A DNA stretch of 64,000 nt from Achatina immaculata (GCA_009760885.1 CM019713.1:22018427-22082426), one strand, 5' to 3'; shown: positions 10,516 to 22,227, numbered from the stretch's first letter. Notes: generated from the sequence alone by a model not told the origin. Numbers and translations are program-made.

Positions 10516-11560
10516 CAGCACTGACGTAAACTTTATGCATAAACTAGGTCAAAACTAGGAACAACTTTATTAATTAACTAGCACACCTGTGTGACGTTTC
10601 GATTTGCACCTTAATCACACAAGAACACACAGGACGGAGAAATAGAGAAAGAAGATAAAATGCAAATTCATATGAATGCTATGTAAACAGAAATAGGAAT
10701 GGGAAAAAAAAACGGAATAAAATAAAATGAATGGAGCTCTTAGCTGTGGCTTGTAAGAGGCTGTGACCAGAAATGCGAATGGTGGAGTGTAGAGAATGTT
10801 TAAATGGAGACGTGTTGTGTGATATGTGAGTGGTAAAAGGGGGGAGTGGGGGGGGGGGTAGAAGGGTTGTAATCTGATGTCGTGAGGAGGATCTGAACTA
10901 TGTGTTGCAAGTGAGAACGGAGTGGAGCTTAGTGCAGAGGAAATATGATTGTGGAAAAGGAGAATGTTAGGTGTTGCTGACTTGCGAGTTCAAATCATGT
11001 GGTTCCAGCGCCCCATATTTCTGAATTCTGGGGTTATCAAGCACTAGGCGACTTCTGTCATCAGTATGACATTGTTTGATGGCTGTTACCAGAAAATCAG
11101 ATTTGCCTCTGTGGTTGGGGCCATTGAAATAGTTAGGGACTAGTTTCGAAGCATGCTGGGTAATATCATACAGATGTTTCTGCATGCTGTCACCTAATCT
11201 GAGACCATTTTCACCAATATAAGTGATCCTGAATCTTTTGCATACAGTGACATATATCACATTACGGGACTCGCATGTGAATCCCTTATGGAAAGCGATG
11301 ATAGTTTTGGGAAAGCTGATTGTTTTAGCTTCCCAGACTACATGGCAGGTAACAAAGCGAGGGCGGTTACATTTTCTAGTGCCAACATATGCAAGGTTCC
11401 GCTTCATGTGGCTATGGACGAGGATGTTCTTAAGATCTAGTTCCTGTTTGTATGCTAATAGGGGTAGTTCAGAGAGAATGTCGCGAGTATCGGGGTGGAG
11501 CTGGATTAGTGGCAGATGGCGATAAAGAATTTTCTTAACCATCTGTTAATGACATACACT
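10516..11560 (-). mobile_element. Penelope-like element, 5'-truncated, copy 1
   Basis: Minus-strand ORF 10967-11542 carries the C-terminus of a Penelope-type reverse transcriptase with a GIY-YIG nuclease. To its left lies the terminal sequence of the element, read on the minus strand as AAGGTGCAAATCGAAACGTC and ending in CTAGTTTATGCATAAAG. The latter resembles the arms of the palindrome at 17567-17680. The RT domain is missing. An A/T tail is not obvious, and I cannot define a target-site duplication. Confidence 0.85.
10967..11542 (-). pseudogene. Penelope-like GIY-YIG endonuclease domain
   Basis: A 191-residue frame. ELPLLAYKQELDLKNILVHS (25-44) is the conserved linker of Penelope-like proteins. 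The Cys residues at 58, 66 and 90 fit the zinc-binding region. Then come VIYVTVCKRF (95-104) and TYIG (107-110), the GIY-YIG pair with GIY read as VIY, Arg115 and His123 of the nuclease core, and NYFNGPNH (137-144). In intact family members this domain nicks target DNA. The N-terminal RT is absent, so this copy is a remnant. Confidence 0.88.
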
Positions 11561-11948
11561 TAATTCTGTCTCTGGCAGCCAAACTCTCGGTAGTACCAGG
11601 GGAGATCAATTGTCTGTCGCATTGTCCTGCTTAAACAAGTCGACAATAATAACAATAACAGGGCACTAACATTCTCAGAAAACGTGGAAAGCAGAGCTCG
11701 GTAATCTCTTTATAATTAATGCCAGTGCTAATATGGCACCATCTACAAGAGAACCGCCAGATGGTGTGAATGTGCCGAACAAAAGAAAAACAATCCACTG
11801 CATTTTCTTCCATTAACAGTGTCCAAATATAACACTTCTACAATAAGCCACTTCTGCATGTGCGAGCGCATAACAGAATGATATCCAAGTCATAAATAAG
11901 GCCACTGTATTTGTCTTGATATACGCTGTGTGCAAAACATTGCTTAAG
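11561..11948. other. No gene recognised
   Basis: Mixed sequence between the Penelope remnant and an AAGTTG minisatellite. The 60-codon minus frame at 11631-11813 has no recognisable domain. Confidence 0.35.
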
Positions 11949-12134
11949 TTGTGAGAATAAGTAGCGAGAATAAGTTGTCAGAATAAGTTGCGAGAATAAG
12001 TTGTGTGAATACGTTGTAAGAATAAGTTGTAGGGAAAAGTTATGAGAATAAGTTGTGAGAATAAGTTGCGAGAATAAGTTGTGTGAATACGTTGTAAGAA
12101 TAAGTTGTAGGGAAAAGTTGTGAGAATAAGATAA
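11949..12134. repeat. AATAAGTTGNGAG minisatellite with higher-order unit
   Basis: Basic unit of about 13-14 bp (GAGAATAAGTTGT). A block of about 70 bp with the sub-unit order GCGAG, GTGTGAATACG, GTAAG, GTAGGGAAAAG repeats twice (11976-12045 and 12067-12120). Confidence 0.92.
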
Positions 12135-12175
12135 CGAGCAGAAAATAAGACAGCGCCCAAATCTCACGTCTTCTG

Positions 12176-12420
12176 AGAGTCTGAGTGGCGTAGTGATTAG
12201 TGTACCCGTATCTCACAGCAAGATCTGTGGTTCAAGTCCGGCCGGAGGTGCTCCAGTCACTCAGTTGTAGAACTGGGCACCTTGCTACTTCTAGAGTTGC
12301 TGACCACATCATCATGTCCTGGTGGTGGTGGTGGTAACTAACAGCTGATTACTGTATACACTTGGCGACAAACTGCATCTAAATGTTACCGAATATAACA
12401 TTTACACACGCGACCGTAAA
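12176..12420 (+). mobile_element. tRNA-derived SINE, copy 2
   Basis: The head GTCTGAGTGGCGTAGTGATT (A box) and GTGGTTCAAGTCCGGCC (B box) match the SINE at 17259, followed by CTCCAGTCACTCAGTTGTAGAACTGGG. After about 12290 the body diverges (GTGGTGGTGGTGGTAACTAAC), so the 3' half is lost or replaced. Confidence 0.8.
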
Positions 12421-12467
12421 CAGAGAAAATACTTTCCTATGTTCTACTACGTCACCATCTTCATAAT

Positions 12468-12692
12468 CATCATCATCACCATCACCACCACCACCATCAT
12501 CATTACTATCACTATCATCATCATCATCACTATCATCATCATCATGTGCCGTGTTGGCATGCGCTGGCCCTCATACTTCTCCACATATCTCGATTCTTGA
12601 TAGTTGGTGATTTTTTTTAAAATCACGCCATACCATTGGTCTTCCTCTGCCTATCTCCTCATTTATCTTTTCTGTTGTTACGATATTTTCTT
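12468..12692 (-). mobile_element. Old family B 3' end with expanded (CAT)n tail
   Basis: On the minus strand, a decayed family B C-terminus (AACAACAGAAAAGATAAATG, matching the GKIEGR-encoding region, and the GTGGAGAAG stretch) ends in GGCACATGATGATGATG. The tail has grown into an imperfect CAT/CAC microsatellite of about 75 bp at 12468-12545. More diverged than the other B copies. Confidence 0.7.
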
Positions 12693-12699
12693 CTTCTTC

Positions 12700-13585
12700 T
12701 TCTTCTTCTTCTATGACCAATGAATAATGGCTGTCATTTTCTTATCCATTTAATTAGATTCCGCACTTCATTTGCTTTTGTTCTGCAGAACGTAGGAAAT
12801 ATTATTATACCAACTTACCACCCTCTTACAAGTCACAGCCTCTTACAAGTCACAGCTATTTGCTCTATTTATGTTATTTTATTATATTTTTTGCATATTT
12901 ATACAACATTCGTGTGAATTTGCATTTTATCTTCCTTCTCTATTCCTTCGACTGCAGAAATTTACGCACTTCACCTTTCCTGCTAGATAATTTTGCACCA
13001 GGAAGGTGTATCTATTTCACTTTCAATACAGACACGTTTTACTATACAGAAAATATACCCCAAGCTGCGTAAACAGTGCCAGATATTATACCTTTAGGCA
13101 ATGGACAACAATGCAGGAATTTGGAAATGAAAGCACAAGTGGTAAACAAGAACACACACAAGCTTTTTATTTTCACAGTTTCCCTCAAGTTCATCTTACC
13201 CGTTTGTTCTCCCGGTCACATCCACAACACGAAGCTACGAAATGTTCCAGGTCACATCCACAACACGAAGCTACGAATGGTTTCGTTTTCCAGCCTTTCA
13301 CAACATTAATAAAACTGTGCGGTATCGACTTCCGCGTTACACTCTTTATTTGACTACATCCACGTTCGCAGTGTGCTTCAGCTGAAGGGAAAGGCGATAT
13401 TAACACAATATCGACTTCAAATATACAAGAATCAATCCTGTCCAATTTTTTTTTATAAATAGGAAACAACGAGGCTGTCATATGGTAAAATAAGAGAACA
13501 CATTTTTGTATGATTAGACCTGGAAAAAATCGTAGACAAAGCACTTTAGTGAGACGTGAGAGAAAGAAAAATCACAAGAGAATTA
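12700..13585. other. No gene recognised
   Basis: T-rich sequence. It includes a short duplication GGTCACATCCACAACACGAA (13216-13243 and 13250-13277). Overlapping frames on both strands at 13006-13544 show no domain. I cannot support an exon. Confidence 0.35.
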
Positions 13586-13670
13586 CCTGGGATTCGAACA
13601 CGGACTCCGGTAGGACCAGCAGCCGTCTAGCCACGAGAGAACAGCGTACTAACGAAATGAGCCAGCTAGC
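13586..13670 (-). mobile_element. tRNA-like (SINE head) sequence
   Basis: On the minus strand TGGCTCATTTCGTTAGTACG resembles an RNA polymerase III A box, and GTGTTCGAATCCCAGG, about 50 bp later, is a good B box. Spacing fits a tRNA-derived SINE head. I cannot fold a full acceptor stem, so a functional tRNA gene is unlikely. Confidence 0.45.
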
Positions 13671-14040
13671 ACCTCCAGTAGGCCTAGTCTTTAGTAACTG
13701 TTCAGTAGACACGAGGGATCATGACACCCAGAAAGAAACGTACCATATGATAGTCGAATGGATTAGTTTCGGGGTATGTATGGCATGCTCCCAGGAATCG
13801 ACTGAATCCATTTCTCAGCTGATAAAGTGCTTTATCTGTAGTTCAAATTGCCCTTATTTCATCTGCTTGGAGATAAACTATTTATACTAACATGAAATAA
13901 TGACACACTTCTTCTTCTTCCGCAAGTGCAAACTTCGATTTTGATAGGGGTAGGTTAACAGTCTGTCTATCTGTTGCCCTGCTGACTGGCTTTGGCTGTC
14001 ATGCTCTCCCACAACCCCCTGCTCTGAGTGCTGGTTATAA

Positions 14041-14180
14041 ACTGTGCTGGTGTTCTTTGTCCGTGCCATCTAGTTCATCCATCTAGCATTTTCTATCTCT
14101 GTCCACCTTGATCTCTTTTGCCTTCTATCTTTCCATTTGTCACAATGTATTATATCTTGCCTCGCCATAGAACGTGTCCT
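14041..14180 (-). mobile_element. Diverged RTE/BovB-like C-terminal fragment
   Basis: Minus strand encodes, with frame breaks, a VTNGKIEGKRD-type block comparable to the TTGKIEGRRSRGRPRE block of family B. It is a separate, older lineage or a very decayed B copy. No ends recognised. Confidence 0.45.
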
Positions 14181-14575
14181 AAGAATTAATAAGGTTAATA
14201 GGGCCTTATTTTAAACCAGTGACCCAAGAGTAAAGCATCTCTCCAGTCCAGTCTTGTGGTGGACCAAAAGAAACAAATTTCTCGCAAGGCTCCACTACCC
14301 CAACCCCTATCCCGTAAGTCATTCTCAAGAAGCGCAACAGTCTTTTCGTCGGGGCCACCAGAAGCAGGTCAGGTCTGAAGATATTAGTCATGTGACCCAA
14401 GAAGGAGGGAGCACACACACACTGAGATGGCACTAGGAGACTGAGAGACGCCCTGTAATAGACCAGGGAAATGGGACTTGTTTGGGGGAAGTTTGTTTTT
14501 GGTTTGTTTTCGGTGAGTTCGGTGATTTACGTGATTATGTAGAAAGCGAGTACATTAGAGAGTTAAGAATGTACG
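14181..14575. other. No gene recognised
   Basis: Moderate GC (14215-14450) with overlapping 60-75 codon frames on both strands that show no domain, then a G/T-rich lead into the minisatellite. Confidence 0.35.
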
Positions 14576-17008
14576 CTTCTTGTTGCAATAAGACTTGAGG
14601 GTTATGTTACTTGTTGTCATGAACCTTGAGAATTATGTTTCTTGTTGTCATGAGACTTGAGAATTATGTTTCTTGTTGTCATGAGACTTGAGATTTATGT
14701 TTCTCGTTGTCATGAGACTTGATAATTATGTTTCTTGTTGTCATGAGACTTGAGGGCTCTGTTTCTTATTATTATGAGACTTGAGAATTATGTTTCTTGT
14801 TGTCATGAGACTTGAGAATTATGTTTCTTGTTGTCATGAGACTTGATAATTATGTTTCTTGTTGTCATGAGACTTGAGAATTACATTTCTTGTTGTAATG
14901 AGACTTGAGAATTATGTTTCTCGTTGTCATAAGACTTGAGAATTATGTTTCTTGTTGTCAGAAGACTTGAGAATTATGTTTCTTGTTGTCATGAGACTTG
15001 AGATTTATGTTTCTCGTTGTCATGAGACTTGATAATTATGTTTCTTGTTGTCATGATACTTGATGGCTCTGTTTCTTTTTGTTATGAGACTTGAGAATTA
15101 TGTTTCTTGTTGTCATGAGACTTGAGAATTATGTTTCTTGTTGTCATGAGACTTGAGAATTATGTTTCTTGTTGTCATGAGACTTGATAATTATGTTTCT
15201 CGTTGTCATAAGACTTGATAATTATGTTTCTTGTTGTCATGAGACTTGAGGGTTTTGTTTCTTGTTGTCATGAGACTTGAGAATTATGTTTCTCGTTGTC
15301 ATAAGACTTGAGAATTATGTTTCTTGTTGTCAGAAGACTTGAGAATTATGTTTCTTGTTGTCATGAGACTTGAGAATTATGTTTCTTGTTGTCATGAGAC
15401 TTGAGAATTATGTTTCTTGTTGTCATAAGACTTGAGAATTATGTTTCTCGTTGTCATGAGACTTGACAATTATGTTTCTTGTTGTCATGAGACTTGAGAA
15501 TTACATTTCTTGTTGTAATGAGACTTGAGAATTATGTTTCTCGTTGTCATAAGACTTGAGATTTATGTTTCTTGTTGTCAGAAGACTTGAGAATTATGTT
15601 TCTTGTTGTCATGAGACTTGAGATTTATGTTTCTTGTTGTCATGAGACTTGATAATTATGTTTCTTGTTGTCATGATACTTGATGGCTCTGTTTCTTTTT
15701 GTTATGAGACTTGAGAATTATGTTTCTTGTTGTTATGAGACTTGAGAATTATGTTTCTTGTTGTCATGAGACTTGAGGGCTCTGTTTCTTATTGTTATGA
15801 GACTTGAGAATTATGTTTCTTGTTGTCATAAGACTTGATAATTATGTTTCTTGTTGTCATGAGACTTGAGATTTATGTTTCTTGTTGTCATGAGACTTGA
15901 TAATTATGTTTCTTGTTGTCATGATACTTGATGGCTCTGTTTCTTTTTGTTATGAGACTTGAGAATTATGTTTCTTGTTGTTATGAGACTTGAGAATTAT
16001 GTTTCTTGTTGTCATGAGACTTGAGGGCTCTGTTTCTTATTGTTATGAGACTTGAGAATTATGTTTCTTGTTGTCATAAGACTTGATAATTATGTTTCTT
16101 GTTGTCATGAGACTTGAGGGTTTTGTTTCTTGTTGTCATGAGACTTGAGAATTATGTTTCTCGTTGTCATAAGACTTGAGAATTATGTTTCTTGTTGTCA
16201 GAAGACTTGAGAATTATGTTTCTTGTTGTCATGAGACTTGAGAATTATGTTTCTTGTTGCCATGAGACTTGAGGGTTCTGTTTCTTGTTGTCATAAGACT
16301 TGAGAATTATGTTTCTCGTTGTCATGAGACTTGACAACTATGTTTCTTGTTGTCATGAGACTTGAGAATTATGTTTCTTGTTGTCATGAGACTTGAGGGC
16401 ACTGTTTCTTTTTTGTTATGAGACTTGATAATTATGTTTCTTGTTGTCATGAGACTTGAGGGCTCTGTTTCTTATTGGTATGAGACTTGAGAATTATGTT
16501 TCTTGTTGTCATGATGAGACTTGAGAATTATGTTTCTTGTTGTCATGAGACTTGAGAATTATGTTTCTTGTTGTCATGAGACTTGAGAATTATGTTTCAT
16601 GTTGTCATGAGACTTGAGAATTATGTTTCTTGTTGTCATGAGACTTGAGAATTATGTTTCTTGTTGTCATGAGACTTGATAATTATGTTTCTTGTTGTCA
16701 TGAGACTTGAGAATTATGTTTTTTGTTGTCATGAGACTTGAGGGCTCTGTTTCTTGTTGTCATGAGACTTGAGAATTATGTTTCTTGTTATCATGAGACT
16801 TGAGAATTATGTTTCTTGTTGTCATGATGAGACTTGAGAATTATGTTTCTTGTTGTCATGAGACTTGAGGGTTATGTTTCTCGTTGTCATGAGACTTGAG
16901 AATTATGTTTCTTGTTGTCATGATGAGACTTGAGAATTATGTTTCTTGTTGTCATAAGACTTGAGAATTGTGTTTTCTCGTTGTCATCAGACTTGAGGAT
17001 TCTGTATT
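14576..17008. repeat. 31-bp minisatellite, about 78 copies, with higher-order structure
   Basis: The consensus TTTCTTGTTGTCATGAGACT + TGAGAATTATG repeats for about 2.4 kb. Marker variants show higher-order copies: TTACATTTCTTGTTGTAATG occurs at 14881 and 15501 (620 bp apart) and TGATGGCTCTGTTTCTTTTT at 15061, 15681 and 15929 (620 and 248 bp apart), that is, 20 and 8 units. A few units carry a 3-bp ATG insertion (for example 16513, 16827 and 16921). Confidence 0.98.
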
Positions 17009-17061
17009 TTTCAAGTATGTTATTGTTCAGAAAAAAACTTCTCAAAGAATTATTTTATTAC

Positions 17062-17096
<35 letters not shown>
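17062..17096. repeat. (GA)n microsatellite
   Basis: A run of about 17 GA dinucleotides. Confidence 0.98.
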
Positions 17097-17098
<2 letters not shown>

Positions 17099-17258
17099 TC
17101 TTAGAAAATAAGAAATACTGCAAGAAACGTGGACGTGCTGGCTACGATCAAGAGAGCAGACACTGCCACACCCTGCCCCAGCCTGTGGACCTTGATATGT
17201 CCGTCCTCCACCCATACACTCATGCTGATAACTCATGCCATGATTAGTGTACAATTAT

Positions 17259-17520
17259 TGGGTGTCTGAGTGGCGAAGTGGTTAGTGCACTAGTCTCTCC
17301 TGGCGAAGGTCGGGGGTTCGAATCCGGCCGCAGGCACCCCAGTCACCCAGCTGTAGAAATGGGTACCCGAATTATTCTGGAGTTGGGGAAGGAAAGGCGG
17401 CCAGGCGTGATACTGACCATATCACCCTCTAGTGTGCTGTCAGGTCAAGGAAAATATGGCCACTAACACCATATCCCTATGTGCCTCTAAGACATGGCAG
17501 GATTACCTTTACCCTTTTTT
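17259..17520 (+). mobile_element. tRNA-derived SINE, copy 3 (best preserved)
   Basis: The head from GGGTGTCTGAGTGGCGAAGT to GCAGGCACCC (17259-17338) has an A box, a B box (GGGTTCGAATCC) and 5'/3' ends that can pair as a 7-bp acceptor stem with one G-U. The body CCAGTCACCCAGCTGTAGAA, GGGTACC, GGCGGCCAGGCGTGATACTG and AACACCATATCCC is shared with copy 1. It ends with ATTACCTTTACCCTTTTTTT. A polymerase III-transcribed non-autonomous retroposon; the partner LINE is not identified. Confidence 0.88.
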
Positions 17521-17566
17521 TATATAACTATACACGGAGCCACTGCAGTAAAGCTATGATACCAAA

Positions 17567-17682
17567 ATGTATAAACTAGGAAAAAAGTAGGAACAGCTTT
17601 ATTACTTAACGACTACTTTGTAATAGTTAAATAATAAAGCTGTTCCTACTTTTTTCCTAGTTTATACATTTTGATAACTCAC
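17567..17682. repeat. Palindrome made of two Penelope-like termini
   Basis: An arm of about 41 bp (AAAATGTATAAACTAGGAAA ... GCTTTATTA) is followed by an about 33-bp spacer and its near-perfect reverse complement. The arm matches the terminus of the Penelope-like copy near 10530-10575 (ATAAACTAGG...AGGAACAACTTTATTAATTAAC). This suggests two element ends joined head to head, not a MITE. Confidence 0.8.
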
Positions 17683-17685
17683 TCC

Positions 17686-17745
17686 GTCATGTTATAGACA
17701 AGGTACAGTCATACTGATAACTCACGCGGTCATGTTATAGACAAG
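17686..17745. repeat. 47-bp direct duplication
   Basis: TGATAACTCACNCNGTCATG + TTATAGACAAGG occurs twice (17673 and 17720), and a related GCTGATAACTCATGCCATG lies on the other side of SINE copy 3 at about 17222. The flanking similarity could be part of an insertion-site duplication. Confidence 0.7.
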
Positions 17746-17796
17746 GCTCGCCACTTTTTCTATGGAACATTCTCATGACTTTGGTATTATTGTCTA

Positions 17797-17833
17797 CACA
17801 CACACACACACACACAGAGGGAGAAAGATATAG

Positions 17834-17871
<38 letters not shown>
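17797..17871. repeat. (CA)n and (GA)n microsatellites
   Basis: About 10 CA units, a short spacer, then about 14 GA units. Confidence 0.97.
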
Positions 17872-17872
<1 letters not shown>

Positions 17873-18090
17873 TTTATTCATATGTAGTTAATTTACATTT
17901 CGACTTTTAAAAAGTCTTTACTTTATTATTAGCTCCTCTCTTTGCTTTCTGTTGCTAATCGTTCTGTCTGAAAAATGCGAAAGCTGAAATATTACATTGT
18001 TCTTCATTACAGGTAGAACTTTTCTTCATATCTTGATCATTAGCACACAGAAGTTCTAGAAAAGGTCATATTGACCTGCTGCAGTTGAAA

Positions 18091-18256
18091 AGTATTTCTG
18101 TCCGTTCCTTCAATAAGATAAAGTGTTTCTGCCAGTTCGTTCAATAAGATAAAGTATTTCTGCCCGTTCCTTCAATAAGATAAAGTATTTCTGCCCGTTC
18201 CTTCAATAAGATAAAGTATTTCTGCCCGTTCCTTCAATAAGATAAAGTATTTCTGC
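18091..18256. repeat. 31-bp minisatellite, about 5 copies
   Basis: Consensus AGTATTTCTGCCCGTTCCTT + CAATAAGATAA. The first two units carry variants (TGTCC, CCAGTTCG). Confidence 0.96.
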
Positions 18257-18485
18257 TCTCATTTACAAAACAGCATAATAACAACGAATTACTCATTTAG
18301 GTTACATTTTTATTATACTTGGATCACGTGATGGCAAAACGGCTGTTACTACACATTTTATGTGCAGAAATCACTACAAGAAACTAGGCCACACAGCGGG
18401 CAAACACTGCTTGCGACTATAATGAAGTCCATACCGAGCTTGCTTTCATTGTTTGCAGACAGAAAAATTTAATTTCCAAAGACTG

Positions 18486-19575
18486 CTTCATTGATTACAC
18501 CAAGGCATTTGACAAGGTGAAACATAGTGAAATTATTAAAATGCTTGAAGACATCAATATAGACGGCAAAGACTTGAGGATTGTAAAACATCTATACTGG
18601 CAGCAAGAAGCAGCAATTCGAGTTGAAAATAGAATTGGAAAATACCAACCTATAAAACAAGGGGTGCGACAAGGATGTGTACTATCTCCAGACATTTTTT
18701 CTCTGTACAGCGAGAATATTCTAAGAACAATCATCACAGAACCAGGCATAAAAATTGGAGGATACAATGTTAACAACCTTCGGTATTCTGACGACACAGT
18801 ACTGATAGCTGAGAACCAACAAGACCTGCAAAATCTCTTGGATAAAGTCGCCAAAGAAAGTGAACAGAAAGGCCTTACTTTGAACATCAAAAAGACAGAG
18901 ACTATGGTTATATCTAAGAAACAGAATCCACCAGCATGCAGTATTAAATTAAACGGAACCATTCTAAAGCAGGTGCAGAAATTCAAATACCTTGGAGCAG
19001 TAATAACTTCAGATGGGAAATGCAGAACAGAAATTAGGAACAGAATAGGTCAAGCAAAGACTGCAGTTCAGAGAATGAGAAACATATTAGCTAACACATC
19101 TTTATCAATGAATGTTAGAAAACGAGTCCTAAAATGCTATATTGAACCTATCTTGTTATATGGAAGTGAATCATGGACAATAGGCAGGTCTGCACAAAAA
19201 TCATTGGAAGCAGCAGAAATGTGGTTTATTAGAAGAATGTTGCGAATCCCCTGGACAGCAAAAATAACTAATGAAGAATGTATGAGAAGAGCTGGAGAGA
19301 CAAAAAATCTTGTCAAAAAGATAAGAGAGAGAGAGACAATGTACTTTCATAGGACATGCAATGAGAAGAGGGGGCATTGAAAATATTATAACAACAGGAA
19401 AAATAGAAGGAAGAAGATCAAGAGGAAGACCAAGAGAAATGATACTGGACAGTCTGACGGGATGGTGTGAGAGGAGATCACCAACTGAACTGATGGCCTG
19501 CATGAAGGATCGTGTACTCTGGAGAAGCATAATAGCCAACGCCAGTCGGCACGGCACCTGATGATGATGATGATG
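18486..19575 (+). mobile_element. Family B non-LTR element (BovB/RTE-like), 5'-truncated
   Basis: It starts inside RT ([14 protein letters not shown]) and runs to the C-terminus and a (TGA)n tail. It is flanked by AAAGACTG at 18478-18485 and 19576-19583, an 8-bp target-site duplication. ORF 18517-19380 covers most of it. The frame is lost at a GA expansion (19326-19336) and resumes as 19361-19561. Closest relatives are at 22376, 27535, 51051 and 55.3 kb. Confidence 0.92.
18517..19380 (+). pseudogene. Family B RT and thumb region
   Basis: 287 residues. [20 protein letters not shown] is RT block 4/5 (49-68). The catalytic box reads YSDD (90-93) where the other B copies have [17 protein letters not shown] and [11 protein letters not shown] are the post-RT blocks typical of BovB/RTE-like proteins. 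The frame shifts after KKIRERE because of an extra GAGA. Confidence 0.88.
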
Positions 19576-19661
19576 AAAGACTGAAATAGTTCTTGTGAGC
19601 TATGCTCTGTAATCAAATTCTGTGTCGGAGGTGGACAAACTTGGTTAGCTTTAGAGTCACA

Positions 19662-20622
19662 AGCAATAAGTTTGATATGTCTGAGAGCAAGAAGATATTA
19701 AGCTTGATATGTCTGAGCGCCAGAAGATATTAAGCTTGATATGTGTGAGAGTCAGAAGATATTAAGCTTGATATGTCTGAGAGTCAGAAGATATTAAGCT
19801 TGATATGTGTGAGAGCCAGAAGATATTAAGCTTGATATGTCGGAGAGCCAGAAGATATTAAGCATGAGATGTCTAACAGCCAGAAGATATTAAGCTTGAT
19901 ATATCTTAGAGCCAGAAGATAATAAGCTTGATATGTGTGAGAGCCACAAGATATTAAGCTTGATATGTCGGAGAGCCACAAGATATTAAGCTTGATATGT
20001 CGGAGAGCCAGAAGATATTAAGCATGAGATGTCTAACAGCCAGAAGATATTAAGCTTGATATATCTGAGAGCCAGAAGATATTAAGCTTGATATGTCTGA
20101 GAGTCAGAAGATAATAAGCTTGATATGTGTGAGAGCCACAAGATATTAAGCTTGATATGTCGGAGAGCCACAAGATATTAAGCTTGATATGTCTGACAGC
20201 CACAAGATATTAGGCTTGAGATGCCTGAGAGGCACAAGATATTAGGCTTGAGATGCCTGAGAGCCACAAGATATTAGGCTTGAGATGCCTGAGAGCCACA
20301 AGATATTAGGCTTGAGATGCCTGAGAGCCACAAGATATTAGGCTTGAGATGCCTGAGAGCCACAAGATATTAGGCTTGAGATGCCTGAGAGCCACAAGAT
20401 ATTAAGCTTAAGATGTCTGAGAGGCACAAGATATTAGGCTTGAGATGTCTGTGAGTCACAAGATATTAGGCTTGAGATGCCTGAGAGCCACAAGATATTA
20501 AGCTTAAGATGTCTGTGAGTCACAAGATATTAGGCTTGAGATGCCTGAGAGCCACAAGATATTAAGCTTAAGATGTCTGTGAGTCACAAGATATTAGGCT
20601 TGAGATGTCTGTGAGTCACAAG
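19662..20622. repeat. 32-bp minisatellite, about 30 copies
   Basis: Consensus AGATATTAAGCTTGATATGT + CTGAGAGCCAGA. The left half uses AAGCTTGATATGT with CAGA. The right half (from about 20200) uses AGGCTTGAGATGCC with CACA, so two homogenised sub-arrays lie end to end. Confidence 0.97.
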
Positions 20623-20753
20623 ACACTAACAAATATCACACAGGTTTTTATTTCTAGAGTTTATTACATTTTAATTTGTTAAAAATTCAGAATAAATATT
20701 TAGAAATACATGTTCTTAGTTTTTAAACTGTTAATCTGAAATATGTTTTTTAA

Positions 20754-21058
<305 letters not shown>

Positions 21059-21510
21059 TTGCACATACGCACATAGGTATCCTTTCTTCCCGGCCGGGCT
21101 CTATTCAGCTATGTCGTAAAGCGAAATGGACGTAGAGCAAAATGAACGTAAAGCGAATTTCACAAGGAAAATTCAAGGTAATTAAAGTATTACAGTAGTT
21201 TATTGTCAACAGACAACATGTCTTAAAACAAAAAACAAAAAAAAACAAAAAAACTAGAACGAAGTTAGAATTTGTAGACAAGTTTTGAAATAAGTAGTTT
21301 TACATGAAGTAAACGTTGTGTGTTCTAATAAATATTTGTAAATTTACAACAAGAAGTCCTACTCACTGTCTGCAGGCGAAGCTGACATGCTGTGCAGTTG
21401 GTCAATGCCGACTGAGGCCATACATGTATCGTGTGAGCCTGTCACACACACCTGAATGCACCCGTGAAACAGGTGTCCACACTTTAGAGCACCCTGCACC
21501 TCTGCTCCCA
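21059..21510. other. No gene recognised
   Basis: Contains an imperfect repeat around 21110-21160 (GTAAAGCGAAATGGACGTAG / GTAAAGCGAATT) and an A-rich patch at 21228-21256. No supported exon. Confidence 0.35.
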
Positions 21511-21928
21511 CTACCAACAAACCTGAATCTAGCTCTGGCCAAGGCCAGCTATCAACAAACCTGAACCTAGCTCTGTCCAAGGCCAGCTACCAACAAACCC
21601 GAACCCAGCTCTGACCAAGGCCAGCTACCAATAACCTGAACCTAGTTCTGGCCAAGGCCAGCTACCAACAACCTGAACCTAGCTCTAGCCAAGGCCAGCT
21701 ACCAACAAACCCGAACCCAGCTCTGTCCAAGGCCAGCTACCAACAAACCCGAACCTAGCTCTGGCCAAGGCCAGCTACCAACAACCTGAACCTAGCTCTG
21801 GCCAAGGCCAGCTACCAACAACCTGAACCTAGCTCTGGCCAAGGCCAGCTACCAACAAACCTGAACCTAGCTCTGGCCAAAGTCAGCTACCAACAACCTG
21901 AACCCAGCTCTGGCCAAGGCAAGCTACC
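21511..21928. repeat. 37/38-bp minisatellite, about 11 copies
   Basis: Consensus CTACCAACAACCTGAACCTA + GCTCTGGCCAAGGCCAG. Length variants are AACAACC or AACAAACC. Confidence 0.97.
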
Positions 21929-22018
21929 CGGAAGACAGATTTTGGGGTGCAAGGCCTGACTTCCAGAAGACTGAACAATTTATCCGGACGATAAACATCA
22001 ATGTCTGAAGATAGAAAC

Positions 22019-22227
22019 ATGAAACAAAGGAGAACCATGAAACAAAGAAAAACCATGAAACAAAGAACCATGAAACAAAGAAGAACCATGAAACAAAGAA
22101 GAATGAAACAAAGAAGAGCCATAAAACAAAGAAGACCCATGAAACAAAGAAGACCCATGAAACAAAGAAGAGCTAAGAAACAAAGAAGAGCCATGAAATA
22201 AAGAAGAGCCATGAAAGAAAGAAGAAG
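22019..22227. repeat. About 18-bp minisatellite (GAAACAAAGAAGAACCAT)
   Basis: About 12 copies with 15- and 18-bp forms, so the plus-strand frame stays open (repeating MKQRR) as does a hydrophobic minus frame. Both are repeat artefacts with no supporting context. Confidence 0.93.
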
